Below are positions 19,111-27,831 of a DNA stretch of 64,000 bases, in pieces. The DNA is from Paenibacillus sp. FSL H7-0357 (GTDB lineage: Bacteria > Bacillota > Bacilli > Paenibacillales > Paenibacillaceae), in NCBI RefSeq assembly GCF_000758525.1, contig NZ_CP009241.1:1922001-1986000 (forward strand), given 5' to 3'. The notes under the pieces are model-generated. The model ran no database searches. It worked only from the letters and a program-made list of their open reading frames with translations, and was not told where the DNA came from. The position numbers and the translations under genes were made by a program. Position 1 is the stretch's first letter. Every line of letters starts with the position of its first letter.

Positions 19111-19965
19111 TCACTCATAAAAAAGCAGCCGTTTGGCGTAGGCGTTCCGGAAATCCGTGGGCGTTAAGCCTACGATCTTCTTGAAGGACTTCATGAAGTT
19201 ATGGCAGTCCTTGTAGCCAAGCTGCTGTGAGACCTCGCTTACATTCTGGTTGGTGTCCGACAGGAGGAATTTGGCCAGCTCCATCTTTTGCTGCAAAATA
19301 TACTGCTTCAGGGAGATGCCCGAAATCCGGGTGAAGAGATGGGATAAATACTTTTCGTTATAACCGAAGTAGGTGGCGATCTGCGATACCTTAATATGCT
19401 CGCTTCTGCTCCACTTGATATAGTCCACGATGTCATTGTACAGCTGTTCCTGCTTGTTTTTTTTGGCGGGATTATGTTCACTGTGAAAGACCTGGTTGTA
19501 CAGCTCACACAAAATGACCGTGGACATATAGTTATTGAGTGTCTTTTGATTGTAGCCCCGGACCGAATCCTGAAGCTGCTTCATCATGACAATGATTTTC
19601 TCGAGACTTTTCAAGGTTCCGTACTGGGGAAGCAGCAGTTTGTTGTCCTCCCTGTTTCGGGGATGGGTGGAGATGTCGGTAATACTGATCCCGTCCTGTG
19701 ACTTGAAGTGAAGCCAGTAAAAGCTGCATTCCGAAGCCTTATATCCGTACTGTTTGGTAGAGGGGGGCAGAAGCAGATACTCTCCCTTGGAGACAACAAA
19801 ATGCTGCTGGTCTCCCGCCAGGTATAATACCCCCTCGGTCATGACAATAAGCTCGTAATCCTGCAAAATTCTGCTTAAGTGAATCCAATCGGAGGAGGGG
19901 GCGATAAATTTGCCTGTGATCTCCAAATCGACCGGCGTATCTACGATCAGCTCGAAAGCAATCAT
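19111..19965 (-). CDS. AraC-family transcriptional regulator
   Basis: A 284-residue regulator. The N-terminal half is a cupin-like ligand domain (DYELIVMTEGVLYLAGDQQH, GEYLLLPPSTKQYGY) and the C-terminal 100 residues carry two helix-turn-helix motifs (IKVSQIATYFGYNEKYLSHLF and NVSEVSQQLGYKDCHNFMKSFKKIVGLTP). I chose ATG 19965, which has AAAGGGG on the minus strand; a longer start at 19998 has none. It is divergent from the LplABC-type importer, so it probably controls that operon. It probably also controls the GH127 gene, since both share the promoter element at 20076-20136 and 26723-26783. Confidence 0.88.
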   Translation of the reverse strand: MIAFELIVDTPVDLEITGKFIAPSSDWIHLSRILQDYELIVMTEGVLYLAGDQQHFVVSKGEYLLLPPSTKQYGYKASECSFYWLHFKSQDGISITDISTHPRNREDNKLLLPQYGTLKSLEKIIVMMKQLQDSVRGYNQKTLNNYMSTVILCELYNQVFHSEHNPAKKNKQEQLYNDIVDYIKWSRSEHIKVSQIATYFGYNEKYLSHLFTRISGISLKQYILQQKMELAKFLLSDTNQNVSEVSQQLGYKDCHNFMKSFKKIVGLTPTDFRNAYAKRLLFYE

Positions 19966-20036
19966 CCGCTTGTCCCCTTTAATCTGACTTTTGTACACTC
20001 TTGCGTACTCTTATTATTAAGGAAAGCTGCCCCGAA

Positions 20037-20050
20037 GTAAAGCGCTTACC
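20037..20050 (+). promoter_or_regulatory. Weak cre-like box in the AraC/importer intergenic region
   Basis: GTAAAGCGCTTACC matches 11 of 14 positions of the cre consensus, with the symmetric core AAGCGCTT. It could serve the AraC gene. The better cre lies at 20238-20252. Confidence 0.3.
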
Positions 20051-20075
20051 GCTTAAAAATGTTTAGGTAATTGAT

Positions 20076-20136
20076 AACCTTTTCACACATATTCGAACTT
20101 TAAACTATTTATCCAAATTTAAAACAAGCGTAAGCT
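20076..20136 (+). promoter_or_regulatory. Shared regulatory element, copy upstream of the importer
   Basis: The first 23 bases (20076-20098, beginning AACCTTTTCACAC) are identical to the minus strand of 26761-26783, upstream of the GH127 gene. The next 38 bases match without gaps at 23 positions, including ACTATTTA and TAAGCT at the same distance. Both copies have the same direction relative to the gene they precede. It is probably an activator site plus promoter. Confidence 0.7.
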
Positions 20137-20173
20137 AGAGATAACAAAACGACGTTCCAAAGGAAGGAGAAGG

Positions 20174-20230
20174 ATGAAAAGGCTCATAAATCCGCTTAGA
20201 TTCCCGGAGATTATGATCTCTATTTTTTAA
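20174..20230 (+). CDS. Possible 18-codon leader peptide
   Basis: ATG 20174 follows the strong site AGGAAGGAGAAGG and reads MKRLINPLRFPEIMISIF before TAA. It lies between the shared element and the cre box, 133 bases before the binding-protein start. The ribosome binding site is as good as that of any gene here, so translation is likely if the leader is transcribed. No function is known; it could couple translation to read-through or be a small secreted or membrane peptide. Confidence 0.4.
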   Translation: MKRLINPLRFPEIMISIF

Positions 20231-20237
20231 ACTGCAT

Positions 20238-20252
20238 TTGAAAGCGGATACA
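20238..20252 (+). promoter_or_regulatory. Catabolite-responsive element (cre) before the second importer
   Basis: TTGAAAGCGGATACA matches the CcpA consensus WTGNAANCGNWNNCW at every position. It lies in the transcript leader, about 110 bases before the binding-protein start, and resembles the box before abf1 (TGWAAGCGRATACA in both). Confidence 0.7.
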
Positions 20253-20363
20253 TTTTGGTGATGTGTGTATTTGGATTTCGGTTTCATTTGGTTAATTTTA
20301 GGTATTCATGAAGTATATCATCTTTTTCCTGCTACGATCGAACAGAAAAAGGGAGGATACAAA

Positions 20364-21992
20364 ATGAAAAAATTTCTAGTGGGTCTGCTCGTGCTGGTGT
20401 TCAGCGCAGCAACGGTGTCCGGGTGCTCGGGCGGCAACAATACAAATACAAATACAGAGGCTGCCGGCTCAGGCAACACAGGCAAGAAGGTTAAGCTTAC
20501 CGCCATCATGACCAAACATCCGTTAACTCAGGAATTCACTAAAATGAAATGGCTGCAGGAAGCCCAAGAACGGGCCGGGGTTGAAATTGAGTGGCAGGAG
20601 GTCACGGCGGACTGGGATCAGAAAAAAGGCACGCTGCTGGCCAGCGGAGATATTCCCGACCTGATCGTGGGCGTCAACTCCATCACCGATGCCGATTTCT
20701 CGCAGTTCCCGGGGTTGTTCGAGGATATGACCGGGCTGATCAAAGAGTACGGCCCTAACGTGCAGGCCATGTTCGACGCCAAGCCGGAGACCAAGGTAAT
20801 TGCCACACAGCTCGATGGTAAAATCTACGGCCTGCCTAAATATCAAAGATTCTGGCCGGAAACGACCACACGCCAGTTCATCAACCAAAAGTGGCTGGAT
20901 AACCTGGGCCTGCAAATGCCGACCAACTGGGATGAATTATACGATGTGTTGAAAGCGTTCAAGGATGAAGATGCCAACGGAAACGGCGATCCGGGCGACG
21001 AAATTCCGATGGACTTTGCGCCTACAGGAACTGTAGCGTTTGGTGCTTTCATGCCTACGGTGCTGCTGGGCAGCGAAGGTATTACACTGACGGACAACAG
21101 CGGGCTCGGCTATTTTGTGGAGGACGGACAGGTGAAGAACTTCTTCACGGATGAACGCTACAAAACGCTGGTAACTTTCCTGAATAAATGCTTCAGCGCA
21201 GGACTTATCAATCCTGAGGTGTTCACCCAGGACTATACCAAATTCCAATCCGTCGCCCGGGGCAACGGGGACACGGCGGCTGTCGGCTTCACCTGGGGCT
21301 GGGAAGTGACCGACAGAGTCGGCAATGCGCTGGCTCCGCAGTATACTTCGATGTCACCTCTGAAAGTGTCAGCCGGATCAACCAGCAAGATTTCCTGGAG
21401 TTATGACTATAATTCGCTGAACTATGGGGTCAACACCGTGCAAATGTCCGCCAAATCCAAACACAAGGAAGCGGCCATGAAGTTTATTAATGAGCTGTAT
21501 GATCCTACAGTAAGTATGCAGGTACTGTTCGGCTCGCTTGGCACTAACATTGGCGATAACGGGGACGGAACCTATACTATTTTGCCTCCTACAGACACGG
21601 CGATGGACCCGGGCACCTGGAAATGGACCTCATCCTGGGCGGATAACGGGGCAATGTACATTGCGGATTCCCTGAAGCTGACGCTGGGGACGGATATGCA
21701 GTCCGTCGGTAAACAGACCGAATCGCTTAAGGCGGCTCTAGACGCCATCAACAAGGATACGGATGTGCTGCCAAGCATGTTTATTAAATACAGTGCAGCG
21801 GACAACAACGCGATGAGTCTTAACAATACGAGCATGATGTCTCTGGCCCTCTCGAAGTGGTCGCAATGGATCACCAAGGGCGGAATTGATTCGGAATGGG
21901 ATGCTTATGTGAAAAACATTGAGAAGACCGGCGTCTCCAAAAATATTGAGATCATACAGAAATATTACGATGATTACAAGAGCAATCAATAA
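20364..21992 (+). CDS. LplA-type ABC transporter substrate-binding lipoprotein
   Basis: A 542-residue binding protein. A signal peptide is followed by the lipobox VSGCSGG (Cys about residue 20) and an Asn/Thr-rich linker. Its length and the ITFxxxx-free opening LTAIMTKHPLTQEFTKMKWL fit the LplA/YtcQ group of extracellular solute-binding proteins that work with LplB and LplC permeases. An EF-hand-like stretch DEDANGNGDPGDEIP (about residues 205-219) is visible and may bind calcium. GGGAGG lies seven bases before ATG 20364. Linkage to GH127 through a shared promoter element points to beta-linked arabino-oligosaccharides as ligand, which is an inference. Confidence 0.9.
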   Translation: MKKFLVGLLVLVFSAATVSGCSGGNNTNTNTEAAGSGNTGKKVKLTAIMTKHPLTQEFTKMKWLQEAQERAGVEIEWQEVTADWDQKKGTLLASGDIPDLIVGVNSITDADFSQFPGLFEDMTGLIKEYGPNVQAMFDAKPETKVIATQLDGKIYGLPKYQRFWPETTTRQFINQKWLDNLGLQMPTNWDELYDVLKAFKDEDANGNGDPGDEIPMDFAPTGTVAFGAFMPTVLLGSEGITLTDNSGLGYFVEDGQVKNFFTDERYKTLVTFLNKCFSAGLINPEVFTQDYTKFQSVARGNGDTAAVGFTWGWEVTDRVGNALAPQYTSMSPLKVSAGSTSKISWSYDYNSLNYGVNTVQMSAKSKHKEAAMKFINELYDPTVSMQVLFGSLGTNIGDNGDGTYTILPPTDTAMDPGTWKWTSSWADNGAMYIADSLKLTLGTDMQSVGKQTESLKAALDAINKDTDVLPSMFIKYSAADNNAMSLNNTSMMSLALSKWSQWITKGGIDSEWDAYVKNIEKTGVSKNIEIIQKYYDDYKSNQ

Positions 21993-22018
21993 GCAGCAAG
22001 CGCAGACCCTAAGAGAAA

Positions 22019-22074
22019 CTGAGTCCGGAAGAAGCCGTGCCGGGGGACTTAAGGCATCCGTTCTTCCGGCTCCT
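22019..22074 (+). promoter_or_regulatory. Intercistronic hairpin between binding-protein and permease genes
   Basis: CCGGAAGAA pairs with TTCTTCCGG, and inner segments (TGCC with GGCA) extend the stem across the loop. No T-run follows. It occupies the same operon position as the hairpins at 14584 and 45230. Confidence 0.7.
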
Positions 22075-22094
22075 TAATGGGAGTGATGGTTCTG

Positions 22095-23018
22095 ATGAAA
22101 TCGGCTCATAAAAAGCCTACCGTGGTGAATACCTTCAGACGGGATTATCAGCTGTGGATTATGATTTTTCCGGCAATCGTTGTGATCTTTATTTTCAACT
22201 ACATTCCGATGTACGGCATCCAGCTGGCGTTCCGTGACTATGACTTCTCCAAGGGGCTGACGGGGGGCGCATGGAGAGGGCTGTTTTATTTCCGGCAGTT
22301 TTTCGACAGCTATATGTTTGCGGACCTGATGAAGAATACGATAGCCATCAGTCTGGCAACCGTGATTCTGAGTTTTCCCGCACCGATTATACTTGCCCTG
22401 CTGATTAACCAGGTGCGCTGGAAGCGGGCGAAAAAAACGCTCCAGACGACCGTTTATCTGCCCCATTTTATCTCCATTGTCGTGATGGTGGGACTGCTGA
22501 ATGTGCTGCTCTCTCCGAACTCCGGGGTTATCGGCCATATCCTGAGTTCGATCGGTCTGGGTGATATCAATCTGCTGGGCTCAACCAAAACCTTTGTTCC
22601 CGTGTATGTGTTATCGGAGATTTGGCAGCATTGCGGCTGGAACAGCATCATTTATTTGGCTGCACTTTCCACGGTGGACCCGCAGCTCTACGACTCTTCC
22701 AAAATTGATGGAGCCAGCCGCTGGCAGACGATCAAGCATGTCGATATTCCGGCGCTGATCCCTACGATTATCATTTTGTTCGTGCTTAGTATGGGGAACG
22801 TGCTCAGTACCGGCTTCGAGAAAGTTTTCCTGATGCAGAATGCCCTCAACCTTCCGGTATCTGAGGTCATTGCCACCTATGTCTACAAAATCGGGATTAT
22901 CAGCAATCAGTTCAGCTATTCCGCGGCCATTGGCCTGTTCAATACCGTGATCAACTTTATTTTCTTGTATGCGATGAATCTGGTTGCCCGGAAATCCTCT
23001 GACATCAGCCTGTGGTAG
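22095..23018 (+). CDS. LplB-type ABC transporter permease
   Basis: A 307-residue permease with six membrane helices. It opens with the group-typical DYQLWIMIFPAIVVIFIFNYIPMYGIQLAFRDY, and the EAA loop is YDSSKIDGASRWQTIKHVDIPALIP. I chose ATG 22095 because GGGAGTGA lies eight bases before it; in-frame starts from 22077 are possible. It forms the channel with the permease at 23041. Confidence 0.92.
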   Translation: MKSAHKKPTVVNTFRRDYQLWIMIFPAIVVIFIFNYIPMYGIQLAFRDYDFSKGLTGGAWRGLFYFRQFFDSYMFADLMKNTIAISLATVILSFPAPIILALLINQVRWKRAKKTLQTTVYLPHFISIVVMVGLLNVLLSPNSGVIGHILSSIGLGDINLLGSTKTFVPVYVLSEIWQHCGWNSIIYLAALSTVDPQLYDSSKIDGASRWQTIKHVDIPALIPTIIILFVLSMGNVLSTGFEKVFLMQNALNLPVSEVIATYVYKIGIISNQFSYSAAIGLFNTVINFIFLYAMNLVARKSSDISLW

Positions 23019-23040
23019 CAGCACTTAGGGAAGGAGTGGA

Positions 23041-23949
23041 GTGTTCATGCAGCTTATTAACCAAAAGGGTAAAAAGTTGACGGATGTCCTCTTTGATGCC
23101 GTCGTATATGCAGTGTGCCTGCTTATCTTTCTGAGCATCGTGTACCCGCTGTATTTTGTAATTATCGCCTCCGTCAGTGACTCCACGCTGGTGTCGACGG
23201 GGCAGGTAACGATTTTCCCGAAAAATATCAGCTTCTTTGGCTATAGTGAAATCTTCAAGGACTCGCGGATTTGGACGGGGTACGGAAATACCCTGCTGTA
23301 TACGGTTCTCGGAACGGCGGTGAACCTGCTGTTCACGCTGCCTGCGGCTTATGTGCTGTCCAGACAGGAATTCCGGGCCAGACGATTCCTGATGCTGACA
23401 TTTGTAATCACCCTCTTTTTTAACGGCGGACTGATTCCGACTTATCTGTTGATGAAGGATCTGCATATGACTAATACGATGTGGGTCTTTATTTTTCCGT
23501 TTTGCGTGAACGTCTACAATTTGATCATTGCCCGTTCATTCTTTGAGAATTCCATCCCCAAGGAGCTGTTCGAGGCTGCTTCCATGGACGGTTGTACGCA
23601 TTTCAAATTTTTTCTTAAGGTAGCCCTGCCTTTGTCGAAGGCGGTAGTATCGGTCATCGGTCTGTATTATCTGGTTGCACACTGGAATGATTTCTTCACC
23701 GGCCTGATTTATATCCGCAGTAACAACCTGCAGCCGCTGCAGATTGTGTTAAGAGATATCCTGCTGTCCAATCAGGTGTTCTCGCAAGGCGCAGGCGCGG
23801 GTGGTTCCGCCGGAGGTTATGCCCAGCAGTATGCGGATCAGGTCAAGTATGGGGTCATCATCGTTTCCACGCTGCCGATTCTGATTGTGTATCCGTTTAT
23901 CCAGAAATATTTCGATAAAGGGGTCATGATCGGTTCGGTCAAAGGGTAA
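23041..23949 (+). CDS. LplC-type ABC transporter permease
   Basis: A 302-residue permease of the LplC/YtcP type, with six membrane helices and the EAA loop LFEAASMDGCTHFKFFLKVALPLSKAVV. It ends in KYFDKGVMIGSVKG, characteristic of this group. GTG 23041 lies four bases after AAGGAG; ATG 23047 is equally possible. A strong terminator closes the operon. No ATPase gene is present here. Confidence 0.92.
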   Translation: MFMQLINQKGKKLTDVLFDAVVYAVCLLIFLSIVYPLYFVIIASVSDSTLVSTGQVTIFPKNISFFGYSEIFKDSRIWTGYGNTLLYTVLGTAVNLLFTLPAAYVLSRQEFRARRFLMLTFVITLFFNGGLIPTYLLMKDLHMTNTMWVFIFPFCVNVYNLIIARSFFENSIPKELFEAASMDGCTHFKFFLKVALPLSKAVVSVIGLYYLVAHWNDFFTGLIYIRSNNLQPLQIVLRDILLSNQVFSQGAGAGGSAGGYAQQYADQVKYGVIIVSTLPILIVYPFIQKYFDKGVMIGSVKG

Positions 23950-24019
23950 TGATGTGGTCCAATTACATGCTTGATTCATTTGGTCTTCCGCCCCTTATTA
24001 CAAGGTAGACTATACGTAC

Positions 24020-24059
24020 AAGCAAAAATCCAGCCGCTACTGCGGCTGGATTTTTGCTT
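24020..24059. terminator. Bidirectional terminator between the importer and GH127 genes
   Basis: AAGCAAAAATCCAGCCGC pairs with GCGGCTGGATTTTTGCTT across a four-base loop, giving a T-run in both directions. It serves two convergent genes. Confidence 0.9.
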
Positions 24060-24078
24060 GGGATGGGGTTGAGCATTA

Positions 24079-26664
24079 TTATTTCAACAGTACAGTAACC
24101 TTGTATTCTTGAACCGTGGAATGATCTTCCGCTTTGACAGTGAGGGTCAGTTCTGTACGGCTGCCGTCCAGTGCAATTTCCCTTGGTGACGTATCCTCGA
24201 CCAGAATATCGCCCACATAGACCAGCGCGTTCTTGTGCTTCGGCACCGCCTTCATCTCAAGAAGCTCTGTCCCCTGCGGAACTGTCAGCGTGTAGGAAGT
24301 GGTATCGCTGCTGAACGGATCGGATAAGACCCCTCTGCTAAAGCTCAGCTCCTGCAGCCGGGCATCGGCGTCAAAGCCTGTCATCATGCGCAGCAGGTCG
24401 AAGATGCCGTTCTCCTGACCCGGGATCACGAACTTGATTTCCGCTTCTGTCTTGTCCTGTACACTTGCAGCCGGGATGAGATACCGCTTGTTATAGAAGC
24501 TGCGCGGCTTATCCGTGTGCAGCGTCTCGCTGGCCAGCAGCTCGCCGTCCACATAAATGGCGATCTCCTTGCCGTTGCTGCCGGAGAAATACGTAACCGA
24601 CAAGTAGTTGTCGGTCTGCGGAATAACCTTCAGTCTATAGCTGAACCAGCCGTTATTCTCCGATTTGCGGATGTTATATCCGTCCCAGGTGGCTACAGAG
24701 GTATTCTCGCCTTGTATCCCATGCTCCAGCTCGTACTGGTCATTGCCGACCGGCAGGCTGTCGATGGTGGCATCCTGCACTCTCTGATGCAGCTTGGCCT
24801 GCAGAATATGGGCCTGCAGCTCCGCAGAGTCTGCTTCAACAAGGCGCCAATAGATTCCGTAACGTTCACTGTGTTGCTTATAGTGAGGAGTGAATACCAG
24901 GCGGTTGTCTTCGTCAGTACCACGCAGGGCAAAGGCCAGGCCATCCTCCACAGTCTCAAAATGGTCAGCAAAACCGTTTAGCCATTCCTCAGGGCTGGCG
25001 TTAACCGTGGTAATGAAATCCTTGACCAGCATATTTCGGGTCGGCACACTGACGGCTACTCCTGTCGCCGACTGTGACATATCGTCCTGTCCCAAGGCGG
25101 CGCTCAGCACCACCGGGCCATATTTGAAGGCAACCACATGCTGTGCATCCGGCAGGTTGAAATAGGCAAGCTTCATGGGCACTTTAAGCTCAAGGCTATC
25201 CCCGTCCGCCCAAACCCTGTCCAGTACGGCATACCCCTCTTCAGTCACAAAGCTGACGGACTGTCCGTTCAGGCTTAGCCCGGGTTCAGCGGCAATCCAG
25301 TCCGGCAGCCGCAGCTTGAGCGATAGAGCGGTATCTTTATTCTGCAGGGTCTGCACCGTGAACTGCACGGTATCGCTGTACGGAAGGGCGGCGGTTTGCG
25401 TCAGCTTAAGGCCATGTTCTTCAGAAAGCAGCGTCGAGCTTAAATATTGGTTCACATAAATGCTGCCGGAATTGTGGAAGTAAATGCTGTCATTCAGCTT
25501 GGTAAAGCTCTCCATGCCCGTTCCGGTGCAGCACCAGAAATGCTCGAAGGGCGAGCTATATACCTTGAAGTAGCCTGTTGCCATCGGCTGAAAATACATC
25601 GTCATCCCGGTATGCGGGTGCTGTGAAGAGACAATCGCGTTTAAAAAGGTGTTTTCGTAAAAATCGGCATATTTGACGTCACCGGTAATCTTAAACAACT
25701 CGCGCGAGAGCTTCAGCATATTGTAGCTGTTGCAGGTCTCCGCGGTGAAATTGGAGCGTTCCCGGTCCAGCATATCCGGATCGCCGAAATGCTCCCATTC
25801 GCTGTTGCCTCCGGTAATATAGCTATGGTGATGCACAACCATTTCCCAGAACTGCGCGGCAGCCTCCAGGTAGAACTGTTCGCTCTTGCCGAGCGCCAGA
25901 TAGCGGTTCAAGGCCCCGAGGAATTTCGGAATGGTAGTATTGGCATGTTTGCCTTTGAGAATATCCTTGCCTTCACGGACCGGTGTGAACAAGGTCAGCT
26001 CATCGAACTGATGGGCTGCGCTCAAATGATGCTCATCTCCGGTGATTTTGTACAGCTCATACAGGCAATCGTTCATTCCCCCGTATTCCACGGATAAGAC
26101 AATCTGCTGGATTTCGGGAGACCAGGAGGAGGTGCGGCGGTACACCCATTCGCCCAATTTTGTTACAACGGCATAAGCTGTTTCGTTTCCGGTGGCGGAG
26201 TAAACGGCTGTCAAACCGGAGATAATCTTGTGCATGGTGTACCAGGGTACCCAGGCGGGTTGTTTATTCTCCACATTGTCAAACAGCTGCTCGGAAAAAG
26301 CCGAAAGATATCCGCTCTCCAGCTGGCAGAGTGCAAGCTCCGAGACAATATACTTCAGTCTAAGGCCGATTTCATCATCTTTGATGCTCTGATAGGCCTG
26401 GGCCAAGGCGGCTAGGTAATGCCCCAGCGTGTGGCCGCGAATCTCTGTATTTTCCCAGCCGGGATATTTATCGGCTTTGGGAGCCAGTCCCTTGTTCTCC
26501 CGGAAGCCTGCAAGCAGCCGGTCGGATTCGTAGCTTTTGAGATATTGGATTTCTTTAGCGAACGCATTCATGAAATAGGGATCGGTAATGCTGACCTGAT
26601 CCATCCGGAAATCGTGTAGTACAGGTTTATTTGCCGCAGTGTGCGGTGTTGTTCCAATAGTCAT
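24079..26664 (-). CDS. GH127-type beta-L-arabinofuranosidase with C-terminal beta-sandwich
   Basis: An 861-residue enzyme of the GH127 (DUF1680) group, without signal peptide. The metal and catalytic set is visible: Glu and Cys in TAETCNSYNMLKL and the Cys pair in HFWCCTGTGMES, matching the Cys3-Glu zinc site and nucleophilic cysteine of the family. An (alpha/alpha)6 barrel of about 400 residues is followed by beta domains and a C-terminal cadherin-like sandwich (from about residue 775, LQELSFSRGVLSDPF onward). ATG 26664 has GGTGAT upstream. It hydrolyses beta-L-arabinofuranosides in characterised members; related GH146 activities cannot be excluded. Confidence 0.9.
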   Translation of the reverse strand: MTIGTTPHTAANKPVLHDFRMDQVSITDPYFMNAFAKEIQYLKSYESDRLLAGFRENKGLAPKADKYPGWENTEIRGHTLGHYLAALAQAYQSIKDDEIGLRLKYIVSELALCQLESGYLSAFSEQLFDNVENKQPAWVPWYTMHKIISGLTAVYSATGNETAYAVVTKLGEWVYRRTSSWSPEIQQIVLSVEYGGMNDCLYELYKITGDEHHLSAAHQFDELTLFTPVREGKDILKGKHANTTIPKFLGALNRYLALGKSEQFYLEAAAQFWEMVVHHHSYITGGNSEWEHFGDPDMLDRERSNFTAETCNSYNMLKLSRELFKITGDVKYADFYENTFLNAIVSSQHPHTGMTMYFQPMATGYFKVYSSPFEHFWCCTGTGMESFTKLNDSIYFHNSGSIYVNQYLSSTLLSEEHGLKLTQTAALPYSDTVQFTVQTLQNKDTALSLKLRLPDWIAAEPGLSLNGQSVSFVTEEGYAVLDRVWADGDSLELKVPMKLAYFNLPDAQHVVAFKYGPVVLSAALGQDDMSQSATGVAVSVPTRNMLVKDFITTVNASPEEWLNGFADHFETVEDGLAFALRGTDEDNRLVFTPHYKQHSERYGIYWRLVEADSAELQAHILQAKLHQRVQDATIDSLPVGNDQYELEHGIQGENTSVATWDGYNIRKSENNGWFSYRLKVIPQTDNYLSVTYFSGSNGKEIAIYVDGELLASETLHTDKPRSFYNKRYLIPAASVQDKTEAEIKFVIPGQENGIFDLLRMMTGFDADARLQELSFSRGVLSDPFSSDTTSYTLTVPQGTELLEMKAVPKHKNALVYVGDILVEDTSPREIALDGSRTELTLTVKAEDHSTVQEYKVTVLLK

Positions 26665-26722
26665 ATTTATCACCAATCCTATAATCTATAAAGTATGATA
26701 CACGAAGCTTGATTCATAAATA

Positions 26723-26783
26723 AGCTTATAGGTATAGTGTTTTCGGGTAAATAGTGCAACGTTCGAATATGTGTGAAAAGGTT
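26723..26783 (-). promoter_or_regulatory. Shared regulatory element and promoter of the GH127 gene
   Basis: On the minus strand the 23 bases identical to 20076-20098 are followed directly by TTGCAC, a 17-bp spacer and TATACC, a good promoter ending about 60 bases before the start codon. The element abuts the -35, the usual place for an AraC-type activator. Confidence 0.7.
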
Positions 26784-26831
26784 GGATTTATTGGATGTCT
26801 AAGGGGAATAAAGCATTGGACTGTCGTTGCT

Positions 26832-26857
26832 TCATGAAGCTAACGGGCAGTTTAGCG
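26832..26857 (+). repeat. Cassette-type hairpin repeat, copy A
   Basis: GCTAACGGGCAGTTTAGC: arms GCTAA and TTAGC around CGGGCAGT. It is the first of six related copies between 26.8 and 32.4 kb and lies just before the first small gene of the AT-rich island. Confidence 0.7.
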
Positions 26858-26956
26858 CAATATTCATTTATTTCAACGTCCTAATTAATGGTATGATTTT
26901 CATGTCTTAAAAGGCTTTAGAGTAATGTTTATTAAGCATACTAAAAGGGGTGGTTT

Positions 26957-27334
26957 ATGACGTATTCAATTTCAAATATACAATCCACGAGTTTATCAAT
27001 TTCATTATTAGTGATACTTTTAGCCTTAATAGATCTAACTATAAAGAAGTATTTCATTGTAGAAGAATTAAATAAAATTTCAGATACTATTGGAAAGAAT
27101 ATCAATAGGTGGGTAAAAGGACTACTTGCTGTCATTAGTTTTTGTATTTTCTTCTTCATTTTGGATACAACAAATATCAACTCACTTAAGTGGTTCTTGT
27201 TAATATTTTTTATAGTTGCCATGGGACAACATGCCTTTATCGAATGGAGGTATTTGAAAGGCTCAAAAGAATACGTTATTTCACTTATTAAATTAGCAGT
27301 CGGAATAATATACATTTTAATTTTTATTTTCTAA
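26957..27334 (+). CDS. Small four-helix membrane protein (DUF4181-like)
   Basis: A 125-residue protein with four hydrophobic segments: residues 12-28, 53-72, 77-92 and 107-125. The pattern WFLLIFFIVAMGQHAFIEWRYLKGSKEYV resembles DUF4181 proteins of Bacillales, which often sit in variable regions. The gene is markedly AT-rich compared with the flanking loci. GGGGTGG lies before ATG 26957. It is flanked by hairpin repeats A and B. The function is unknown. Confidence 0.7.
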   Translation: MTYSISNIQSTSLSISLLVILLALIDLTIKKYFIVEELNKISDTIGKNINRWVKGLLAVISFCIFFFILDTTNINSLKWFLLIFFIVAMGQHAFIEWRYLKGSKEYVISLIKLAVGIIYILIFIF

Positions 27335-27384
27335 AATTATTGGTTTTTTAGCGTTTATTAAGATGGCTTACTTTAGTGAAAATT

Positions 27385-27410
27385 GATTCAACTAACGGGT
27401 AACGTTAGTG
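27385..27410 (+). repeat. Cassette-type hairpin repeat, copy B
   Basis: CTAACG (27392-27397) and CGTTAG (27403-27408) form the arms, preceded by TTCAA. It lies 51 bases after the stop of the membrane protein gene. This is the longer variant of the repeat (with AACG before TAG). Confidence 0.7.
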
Positions 27411-27671
27411 TAGAAAACACATCATAAGGCCGCCGCGGACCAATAGGCGACCTCATTAAGCTCCCTCGAAATGATTCAGTTTCCTCACCCAGACTCATGA
27501 ATTCGCAGGATTTCATCCTGTAGTTAAAGTGATGAAGAGGATGATGAAGGAGCCGGTGGCAGGGAGGTGGAGAATTGGGCATGCGTAAATAAAGGGTGAA
27601 TAAGGATCACCCATATTGTTCCATTATGTGCACGTCTCCACTTCGCCCTAGCGATTCTCACTCCCATGTCT
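27411..27671. other. Non-coding stretch between repeat B and the IS element
   Basis: I see no convincing gene. A short hairpin (GGGTGA ... TCACCC, near 27585-27612) is present. Short open frames here lack ribosome binding sites. Confidence 0.5.
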
Positions 27672-27689
27672 CAACGGGTCATAGCCCTT

Positions 27690-27831
27690 TCATTCCTTCG
27701 TCACATCTAACTAAGGGGTGGAGGTCGGTCTTTCTAACGGAACGGGTCCGAGCCCATTTGTTTAACGTCTCCCGATACTCCGTGCTTCTTGTCATCCTGC
27801 GAATGCATGAGTCGATGAGGATTGATTGGTT
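27690..27831 (-). ncRNA. Candidate bridge RNA region of the IS element
   Basis: About 140 bases between the transposase stop and the left inverted repeat contain no gene. In IS1111-type elements the guide (bridge) RNA is encoded on this side. No fold was computed, so this is a position-based prediction. Confidence 0.35.
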
